From: Acidiferrobacterales bacterium
GTDB taxonomy: Bacteria > Pseudomonadota > Gammaproteobacteria > Acidiferrobacterales > Sulfurifustaceae
Reading direction: 5' to 3'
DNA length: 11,989 nucleotides
NCBI GenBank assembly: GCA_919902095.1
Contig: CAKKQL010000101.1
Span: 1 to 11,989 of the forward strand
Part shown: positions 7,609 through 11,989 of the stretch, one piece after another
Position numbering within the stretch: position 1 is the first letter of the stretch
Layout of the letters: the number at the start of each line of letters is the position of its first letter
Program-made: the position numbers and the translations under genes
Notes under the pieces: generated by a model
The model's database searches: none
What the model was told of the DNA's origin: nothing
What the model saw: only the letters and a program-made list of their open reading frames with translations

Positions 7609-8358
7609 TCAGGAATGCGCGCGGGGTTGGCCGGCGCGCGTCGCAAGACCGGGGAGGTCGTTCACCCGCAGATGCCGCGCACGCAAACTGATAAGGCCGT
7701 CCAACTCGAAACGGCTAAACAGCCGGCTCACGGTCTCCTTGGCGAGGCCGAGATAATTGCCGATGTCGTGGCGCGACATGCTGAGATAAAGCTCGCGCGC
7801 CGGCAGGCCACGACTTTCATGGCGGTGCACGAGGCTCAACAGGTAGGCGGCAAGGCGTTCGGTGGCCGCCGTTTTTCCAACCAGCGGTTGCATGATCTGA
7901 TGCTGGTGTTGCAATGCCTCGCCGAGGAAGCGGTACACCATGCGTCGCACGGCGGGCGATTGCTCGGCGACTTCCATGAGACGCCCAAGCGGAATGTCGC
8001 AGACATTGGCGGTTTCGAGCGCGATGGCGTCGCACAGATGCTGCTGCGCGCCGAGTCCGCACAGACCGATGAGTTCGCCGGGAAAATGGAAGCTCAACAC
8101 CTGCACGGAACTGTCGTGATTCACCGCGCAGGTTTTCGCCGAGCCCGAGCAGAGCACACTCACGGCATGATACGGATCGCCGGTACGGAACAGATACTCG
8201 CCGCGGCGGAGCGTGCGCCGCCGCCGGATAAGCCGGTCGAGCGCCTCGCATGCTTCACGTTCGAGTTTCACCGGCCGGCACAGGTCGGCGATATGGCAGC
8301 GTGCGCAAACCCGGTGGTGCGCGTCACCCTTTATGGAAGCAGCGGTTGTCATCGGCAT
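7609..8358 (-). CDS. fnr: FNR/ANR oxygen-sensing transcription regulator
   Basis: A Crp/Fnr-family activator that binds a [4Fe-4S] cluster, dimerises without oxygen and controls anaerobic genes. Counting from ATG 8358 (249 residues; E. coli FNR has 250), the cluster ligands are Cys18, Cys21, Cys27 and Cys120. The spacing matches E. coli Cys20, 23, 29 and 122, with the last Cys in the same ETxxVCDIP context. The cyclic-nucleotide-type barrel covers about residues 30-120, followed by the dimer helix (about 125-160). The helix-turn-helix is MSRHDIGNYLGLAKETVSRL, with Glu208, Ser211 and Arg212 equivalent to E. coli 209, 212 and 213, so a TTGAT-type half-site is expected. A TTG at 8373 and an ATG at 8352 are alternative starts; no strong Shine-Dalgarno sequence distinguishes them. 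In Pseudomonas the equivalent is anr. Confidence 0.95.
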   Translation of the reverse strand: MPMTTAASIKGDAHHRVCARCHIADLCRPVKLEREACEALDRLIRRRRTLRRGEYLFRTGDPYHAVSVLCSGSAKTCAVNHDSSVQVLSFHFPGELIGLCGLGAQQHLCDAIALETANVCDIPLGRLMEVAEQSPAVRRMVYRFLGEALQHQHQIMQPLVGKTAATERLAAYLLSLVHRHESRGLPARELYLSMSRHDIGNYLGLAKETVSRLFSRFELDGLISLRARHLRVNDLPGLATRAGQPRAHS

Positions 8359-8400
8359 GTCGGCGGTCGCCAAACGGCGCGGTACGGTCCCTATTATTCA

Positions 8401-8430
8401 CCTGCGCCGCCATGAGGCAAGTCGCGGCGA
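8401..8430 (-). promoter_or_regulatory. Weak candidate fnr promoter
   Basis: Within the 115-bp gap upstream of fnr the minus strand reads TTGCCT, about 17-18 bases, then an AT-rich TAATAG hexamer. Boundaries are approximate. No TTGAY-N4-RTCAA box is visible in this gap, so autoregulation is not indicated. Low confidence. Confidence 0.3.
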
Positions 8431-8473
8431 CGTTATTCCTGAGCTGAGTTCTCGGATATAGCGCTGGCAGGGA

Positions 8474-9310
8474 TCAGGGCTTGGTACCGCTGGCGAAAAT
8501 GACTTCAACGTCGAGCCATAATCCTTTATTCGTGACCAGCGGCGCAAGCTCGGCAAGGTGCGTCGCACGGAACGCCTCGCGCCGCACCGGCGGCAATTTT
8601 TCCACCAAGCCGCGAAAACCGCTGCCCCGGACAATCTCCCACCACTCATCGGCATTGCGCAAGTGGTAACCGAGCTGTGCGGTTTCCACTGTTATGTCAT
8701 CAAGTCCGGCAGCGGCGAGCAACGCGTGGCAATTTCCGGTCTCTGCCAGACGGCCGGCGGCCTGCACCGGCGCGCCGGCATCGACGCCCTCGCGCTGCAA
8801 GCGATCGAGCAGCAGTCGCTTCATCGGCTCGAACGCCGCTGGACCGAAGGCGGTGAACATCACCTTGCCGCCCGGGCGCGTGACACGCACCCAGTCCTTG
8901 AGCGCCGCCGCCATGTCGCGGACAAAGAACAACCCGAAGGAGCACAACGTGTGATGAAAATAACCGCCGCGGAATTCGAGCGCCGCCGCATCCATGACAT
9001 GCAGGTCAACGTGCGCGACACCGAACTTGTCGAGCTTGCGCTGCAACTGCGCCAGCATGCCCTCGGCCAGATCGATGCCGATCACCCGTCCCGTCGGCCC
9101 GACCGCCTGCGCGGCCGCGAGCGCCACCGCACCGGTGCCGGTGGCGACGTCGAGAATTTTTTCTCCGGCCGCCGGGTTGAGGCGCGCCACCAGGCGGTCG
9201 GCGCAGAATGGAAAAAATCTCAGCGCCGGGCCGTCGTAGTCCGGCGCAGCAAGATCAAAAACCTGCGCGACCTGCGCATGGGAGGGATCAACTACGGTGG
9301 ACGGCGGCAT
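8474..9310 (-). CDS. Class I SAM-dependent methyltransferase, UbiE/COQ5-like
   Basis: A 278-residue soluble methyltransferase of Rossmann fold. Motif I is KILDVATGTG (residues 51-60), the acidic residue at the end of strand 2 is Asp80 in VIGIDLAEGML, motif III lies around DLHVMDAAALEF, and RVTRPGGKVMFTAF is the usual post-motif helix and strand. The N-terminal VAQVFDLAAPDYD resembles the start of UbiE/COQ5-type enzymes. E. coli UbiE is 251 residues, and this protein has a longer C-terminal half (WWEIVRGSGFRGLVEKLP) that is also common in small-molecule methyltransferases, so the substrate is not clear and I give no symbol. ATG 9310 has only a weak ribosome site. It lies upstream of fnr on the same strand, 115 bp away. 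Its upstream side is the hairpin-rich gap. Confidence 0.85.
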   Translation of the reverse strand: MPPSTVVDPSHAQVAQVFDLAAPDYDGPALRFFPFCADRLVARLNPAAGEKILDVATGTGAVALAAAQAVGPTGRVIGIDLAEGMLAQLQRKLDKFGVAHVDLHVMDAAALEFRGGYFHHTLCSFGLFFVRDMAAALKDWVRVTRPGGKVMFTAFGPAAFEPMKRLLLDRLQREGVDAGAPVQAAGRLAETGNCHALLAAAGLDDITVETAQLGYHLRNADEWWEIVRGSGFRGLVEKLPPVRREAFRATHLAELAPLVTNKGLWLDVEVIFASGTKP

Positions 9311-9419
9311 GACGGCACGGGCGGATTTCCAGGAGGCGCTACTTTAACACCGCCTGCATCCGGTGCCGACTCGGGTGCGATAGGCTGAGAGACGCGAACA
9401 GCGCCAGAGATGAAACTCG

Positions 9420-9574
9420 GCCAGCGTGGTCCTGGGGCGAGAACCCGGATGGGGTTCTGTGGCCGCCGGCACCCCGGATAAGGGTGCCGGCGGCAGCCCC
9501 TCGGGAAAGGGGTGAACTTGATGCCCCAGGAACCTCCTCCGCTGGCTCGAGGTCACGCGCTTGCGTGACGAGCC
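9420..9574 (+). ncRNA. Candidate structured RNA or leader with nested multibranch fold
   Basis: An outer stem, GCCAGCG (9420-9426) with CGCTGGC (9540-9546), encloses a second stem, TCCTGGGGC (9430-9438) with GCCCCAGGA (9523-9531). This encloses three hairpins: GAACCC-GGATG-GGGTTC (9441-9457), GCCGCCGGCACCC (9462-9474) with its 13-bp partner (9482-9494) around a CGGATAA loop, and CCCCT-CGGGAA-AGGGG (9497-9512). A fourth hairpin follows: GTCACGC-GCTT-GCGTGAC (9552-9569). GGCTC (9544-9548) can pair with GAGCC (9570-9574) around the fourth hairpin, competing with the outer stem, so two exclusive folds are possible. Two loops present GGA, the CsrA/RsmA-type motif. The strand is inferred from the downstream gene and terminator; the dyads would also fold from the minus strand. 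It does not match any RNA family I know. Confidence 0.4.
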
Positions 9575-9603
9575 TATTCCCGCAGAATCCGGCGGGGGCT
9601 GCC

Positions 9604-9617
9604 TTGATACCGGTCAA
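9604..9617. promoter_or_regulatory. FNR box TTGAT-N4-GTCAA inside the gene-free region
   Basis: TTGATaccgGTCAA matches TTGAY-N4-RTCAA fully. It lies 170 bp upstream of the zinc-ribbon start codon. At the offset used by the ctaD and ybaK sites I see no -10-like hexamer on either strand, so its target promoter is unclear. Confidence 0.55.
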
Positions 9618-9747
9618 TATCGGTCCCGGGACCGCTGGGGCTGCCATTCGTCGGCGGCCGGTGTCCAGCTATCGCCCGAGGGATGGCCGTGGACGCTGGA
9701 TGGTGTCTATATGTACATGTCTGAAATAGCCAATTAAGGTGCTGCGT

Positions 9748-9765
9748 CGGGGTCCGCCCCGTTTT
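9748..9765 (+). terminator. Terminator-like hairpin before the zinc-ribbon gene
   Basis: CGGGG-TCCG-CCCCG (9748-9761) is followed directly by TTTT (9762-9765). The stem is short but all G-C. It ends 9 bases before the ribosome site of the next gene, so it could end an upstream small RNA or act as an attenuator of that gene. Confidence 0.45.
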
Positions 9766-9787
9766 GCCGGCATCGGAGGGTAGCGAG

Positions 9788-10456
9788 ATGTCCCTGAATA
9801 TTTTCCACAAAATCTGTGGCCGCTGCATGACGCCGGTGCCGTTCGACGCGACCGACTGTGCGTGCGGCCATTCTTTTGAACTCGACAAGCCCGACCTGAC
9901 AAAGACCGCCGAGGTCATTCGCACGGAGTCCGAGGAACGCCTCTACGAGACCTATCTCGAAGCACGCCTGCTGCAGACGATGGCGGACCTGAAGGCGCTG
10001 CGCGAGGAATACGGGTCGGACAAATGGACGCGCGAGCAGATCGAGAAAATGCGGAGCGCGATCTACGCCGTCCAGATCGCGAAAAAGGACCTCGCCGTGC
10101 AGCAACTCAAGGCGACGGAGGCCGGCAAGGCGGCGCTGGTTGCCAAAACGCGCAAGGCCCGGCGGCACACGGCAACGACGGGCGACACCGCGAATATGCC
10201 GGCGTTCGCGTCGATGCCGACCGAGGATTTCCGCGCCACGCAAGCCCTCCTCGCACAGCATCTCTTCCACGCGGCACCGGCATCCTGGCAGTACTGCCCG
10301 CACTGTTCAGCGACGGTACGGGCTGACGCCACGCGCTGCGGTTGCGGCTTTGAGCTGTCGTCAGGCGCGAGCCTGATGCCGGCGCTCGCCGCGCCAACCG
10401 AGAAACGCACCGCCGCCGAGGTCCCTGCCGCAATTCCGTCTCCGACGCGCGCCTGA
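9788..10456 (+). CDS. Uncharacterised protein with two matching zinc ribbons
   Basis: I do not recognise this 222-residue protein. It has no signal or membrane segment. An N-terminal four-cysteine knuckle (Cys10, 13, 24 and 26, in ICGRCMTPVPFDATDCACG) and a C-terminal one (Cys170, 173, 184 and 186, in YCPHCSATVRADATRCGCG) share exactly the same spacing, C-x2-C-x10-C-x-C-G. The second resembles the UPF0547/zinc-ribbon style CPHC...C.CG. Between them, residues about 40-120 are charged and strongly helical (EERLYETYLEARLLQTMADL, then REQIEKMRSAIYAVQIAKKD), probably a coiled coil, followed by a low-complexity linker. The C terminus is Ala/Pro-rich. ATG 9788 is chosen for its strong GGAGGG site (9775-9780, seven bases upstream); an in-frame TTG at 9764 is inside the terminator-like hairpin. 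The layout suggests a dimeric metal-dependent adaptor or nucleic-acid-binding protein, which is inference only. Confidence 0.75.
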   Translation: MSLNIFHKICGRCMTPVPFDATDCACGHSFELDKPDLTKTAEVIRTESEERLYETYLEARLLQTMADLKALREEYGSDKWTREQIEKMRSAIYAVQIAKKDLAVQQLKATEAGKAALVAKTRKARRHTATTGDTANMPAFASMPTEDFRATQALLAQHLFHAAPASWQYCPHCSATVRADATRCGCGFELSSGASLMPALAAPTEKRTAAEVPAAIPSPTRA

Positions 10457-10618
10457 GCGCATCGCCGGCCTTCCCGCCCCGATAGCGTGCTGCCAGTCAG
10501 CCGCGGTGCGGCTTTGCACCGGAAGTTTGACCTGCGTCAAATCACCCGCCGGCCTTTCGTTCTAATTTGAATCAACCCAATCCGTACGCGCCATCCTTCC
10601 CGCGCAAGGAGGACTGCC
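10457..10618 (+). other. Gap upstream of ybaK with a hairpin and promoter signals
   Basis: It holds a 6-bp hairpin CGGTGC-GGCTTT-GCACCG (10504-10521) without a T-run, perhaps part of a Rho-dependent end for the zinc-ribbon gene. It then holds an FNR box, a -10-like element and a strong ribosome site (AAGGAGG, 10606-10612, six bases before ATG 10619). Confidence 0.5.
10526..10541. promoter_or_regulatory. FNR box TTTGAC-N4-GTCAAA upstream of ybaK
   Basis: TTTGACctgcGTCAAA is a perfect 6+6 dyad with the FNR four-base spacer, matching TTGAY-N4-RTCAA exactly. It is centred at 10533.5. The hexamer TAATTT (10563-10568, TAnnnT pattern) lies at precisely the same distance from the centre (29.5 bases) as TAATAT does in the ctaD promoter, predicting a class II start near 10575. 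The overlapping TCTAAT (10561-10566) is an alternative -10. Confidence 0.75.
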
Positions 10619-11089
10619 ATGCCCATCGCGAATTCTCTCCGGAACTTCATGCTGACGGAGGGCGTGAAATACGGCGTGCTCCCGCATTCACACACCTCAA
10701 CGAGCAGCGAGACCGCCCAGGCGGCGCATGTCCCGGGCGACCGCCTGGCAAAGGCGGTGCTGCTCGAAGACGACAACGGCTACCTGCTGGCGGTGTTGCC
10801 GGCGAGCCACCGACTCGAACTCGGCGTGCTGCACCAGGCGCTCCATCGCCGTCTCGGGCTGGCGACCGAGGGCGAGGTCGGCGCGCTCTTCCGCGACTGC
10901 GAGCTGGGAGCGATTCCGCCGTTCGGCGCAGCTTACGGGATTGATACCATCCTCGACGACAGCCTGATGGACCAGCCGGAGGTGTACTTCGAGGCCGGCG
11001 ACCACGAGGAGCTCATTCACATGAGCGGCGAGCAGTTCTGCCAACTGTTCGCCGGCGGCCGGCACGGACGCATCAGCCGCCACGCCTGA
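10619..11089 (+). CDS. YbaK/ProX-family aminoacyl-tRNA deacylase
   Basis: YbaK/ProX-domain proteins hydrolyse wrongly charged aminoacyl-tRNAs, such as Cys-tRNA(Pro) or Ala-tRNA(Pro), in trans. The 156-residue protein is of usual stand-alone size. Conserved features are the TSSETAQAAHVPGDRLAKAVLL block with Lys45 (equivalent to the lysine essential in this family), YLLAVLPASHRLEL, the central GAIPPFGAAYG loop, and EVYFEAGDHEELIHMSGEQF near the C terminus. Which tRNA it edits cannot be read from the sequence. ATG 10619 has a strong AAGGAGG site. It is preceded by an FNR box in class II position, so expression without oxygen is predicted, an unusual control for an editing enzyme. It converges with the FAD oxidoreductase gene, with 6 bp between them. 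Confidence 0.85.
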   Translation: MPIANSLRNFMLTEGVKYGVLPHSHTSTSSETAQAAHVPGDRLAKAVLLEDDNGYLLAVLPASHRLELGVLHQALHRRLGLATEGEVGALFRDCELGAIPPFGAAYGIDTILDDSLMDQPEVYFEAGDHEELIHMSGEQFCQLFAGGRHGRISRHA

Positions 11090-11095
11090 GACGCG

Positions 11096-11989
11096 CTACT
11101 CGCGCAGCACGCACTTCGCGTACAGGTCGCGGAAGCGGCCCCGTGGATCGTATTTGCGCTTGAGCGCCTCGTAGGCCGGTTTGTTGTAGAGGTGCCAGAA
11201 CTCCTCGGGCGTGAAGTACGAATCCGAATACAGCGACTTCATGCCGCCGAGCGCCATGACCTTCCGCTCGACCAGGCGGTTGTAATGGCCCGCCGGCAGT
11301 TCCTCGCGTCCGCGGATCACGTCCCAGAAACCGAAGTTCACGTAGAGTTTGCCGGGTGCCAGACCGTAGAGATCGAAGCGCGCGCTGCTGTCGTACGCGC
11401 GCGTCGGGCAGATCCAGACCGGCATGAACTTGATGGTGTCGTGGTAGAACGCGAGGAATTCCTCGCAATGCTCGCCTGGAATTTCGACGTCCTGAATCAC
11501 CGACTCGGTATGGATACCGAGGAGCCTGTCCATGCGCTGCATCAGCCGCCAGCGGCTGTTCCAGCGCATGATTTTCGTGTACGTCAGCGAATTCAGCCGC
11601 TTGCGGCCGTACAGCCTTCGAATCAGCGGGTTCTGGGCCAGCAGGTTCTTCGAGCACCAGAACCAGTCGGTGTCCCAGCGCCAGATATAGCCCTCGGTGG
11701 TGAGGTAATCCTCGGTGCGCGCACGCAGGGATTTATAGTAAATCCGCTCAAAGGTGTAGTCGCTCACGTACGGCGCCGCGTCCGTGAAGCGGCCGAGGCT
11801 CAAGACCATTTCGTTGCGTCCGAACACCACGCCGTCCACGAAATCGACGTCCGGCGCGTCGCACCAGGCCTTGAGCTCGGCAAAATAGGCCGTGGGATCG
11901 GTGTGGCGGATATGCGTGACATGCACGTATTTTTTCACCGGCACGACCATGACCTTGAGCCGCAGGGCGTAGCCGAGCGTGCCGTAGGA
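11096..11989 (-). CDS. FAD-binding oxidoreductase, DHCR24/DWF1 family, C-terminal part (5' truncated)
   Basis: The frame runs off the window end. Residues before the first internal ATG (SYGTLGYALRLKVMVVPVKK) clearly belong to the family's FAD-domain ending, matching [22 protein letters not shown] of human DHCR24. About 297 residues are visible. Further matches to DHCR24 are NPLIRRLYGRK, VIQDVEIP, FMPVWICP, LYVNFGFWD and the closing MKSLYSDSYFTPEEFWHLYN, with YDPRGRFRDLYAKCV at the end. Eukaryotic members reduce the sterol delta-24 bond. In bacteria, related proteins include TmsA/BfaA, which reduces a 10-methylene fatty acyl group after a Cfa-like methyltransferase has acted on a phospholipid. 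The partner gene is not visible, so the substrate is unknown. The FAD-binding N-terminal half lies outside the window. Membrane-lipid modification is the most likely role, by inference. Confidence 0.85.
   Translation of the reverse strand, partial: SYGTLGYALRLKVMVVPVKKYVHVTHIRHTDPTAYFAELKAWCDAPDVDFVDGVVFGRNEMVLSLGRFTDAAPYVSDYTFERIYYKSLRARTEDYLTTEGYIWRWDTDWFWCSKNLLAQNPLIRRLYGRKRLNSLTYTKIMRWNSRWRLMQRMDRLLGIHTESVIQDVEIPGEHCEEFLAFYHDTIKFMPVWICPTRAYDSSARFDLYGLAPGKLYVNFGFWDVIRGREELPAGHYNRLVERKVMALGGMKSLYSDSYFTPEEFWHLYNKPAYEALKRKYDPRGRFRDLYAKCVLRE

Larger units (their letters stand above)
9311..9787. other. Long gene-free region rich in inverted repeats
   Basis: This 477-bp gap separates the divergent methyltransferase (-) and zinc-ribbon (+) genes. 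I see no convincing coding region; the 81-codon frame at 9484-9729 has no family resemblance or ribosome site. It holds the nested hairpin cluster (9420-9574), further hairpins (CCCGC/GCGGG at 9579-9596; the 14-bp palindrome CGGTCCCGGGACCG at 9621-9634), an exact FNR box (9604-9617), and a terminator-like hairpin (9748-9765) just before the zinc-ribbon ribosome site. I recognise no RNase P, tmRNA, 6S, 4.5S or tRNA signature. Confidence 0.6.

Noticed and set aside
9362..9379. Minus-strand string resembling the tracrRNA terminator hairpin (GGCACCGAGTCGGTGC)
   Set aside because: The arms are not complementary here (GCACCCGAGTCGGCACC), and there is no CRISPR array or cas gene in the window.
9381..9392. 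GGCTGAGA, resembling part of the TPP riboswitch
   Set aside because: The remaining THI-box elements (ACC...TGAACCTGAT...AATGCCAGCG) are absent downstream.
9484..9729. An 81-codon plus-strand frame in the gene-free region
   Set aside because: No ribosome site, no recognisable domain, and it runs through the hairpins of the candidate structured RNA.
10941..10953. TTGATACCATCC in ybaK as an FNR box
   Set aside because: Wrong spacer length and incomplete right half, and it is inside the coding sequence.

Overview
The window looks like chromosomal DNA of a G+C-rich (about 60-65% by eye) gammaproteobacterium with an aerobic and anaerobic lifestyle. PurB matches the E. coli type along its whole length and follows mnmA, as in Gammaproteobacteria. 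The FNR protein has the cysteine spacing of E. coli FNR, and there is an A-type haem-copper oxidase subunit. I cannot name the genus.

Layout. 1-239: 3' end of mnmA (+). 298-1731: purB (+), with no hflD between it and mnmA. 1792-3170: a two-gene unit (+), a PLD-like DUF7931-type protein and a short exported secretin-N-domain protein, joined by a TAGTG stop/start overlap. 3170-3245: a perfect 30-bp inverted repeat. 3207-3770 (-): a thioredoxin gene interrupted by about 195 bp of hairpin-rich DNA carrying one in-frame TAG. 3860-4054 (-): a 64-residue HIG1-like twin-membrane-segment protein. 4165-5301 (+): an M42-like metallopeptidase. 5309-7434 (-): a DUF2244 membrane protein and ctaD. 7609-8358 (-): fnr/anr. 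8474-9310 (-): a UbiE-like methyltransferase. 9311-9787: no gene, but many hairpins and a terminator-like hairpin just before the next gene. 9788-10456 (+): a protein with two matching zinc ribbons. 10619-11089 (+): a YbaK-type deacylase. 11096-11989 (-): the C-terminal part of a DHCR24/DWF1-type FAD oxidoreductase, cut by the window edge.

How the genes may work together. The most coherent theme is oxygen control. The FNR protein has all four Fe-S cysteines and the E..SR recognition helix. Three exact TTGAY-N4-RTCAA boxes occur, all outside genes: between the HIG1 and peptidase genes, in the leader region, and before ybaK. Two weaker TGAC-N4-GTCA dyads lie directly upstream of DUF2244-ctaD, and one is centred exactly 41.5 bp upstream of the start predicted by a TAATAT -10 element. 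This suggests a local FNR regulon covering an oxidase subunit, an oxidase-associated-type small membrane protein and a tRNA-editing enzyme. The second theme is unexplained structured DNA/RNA: the insert in the thioredoxin gene, the 30-bp palindrome and the hairpin cluster at 9420-9765.
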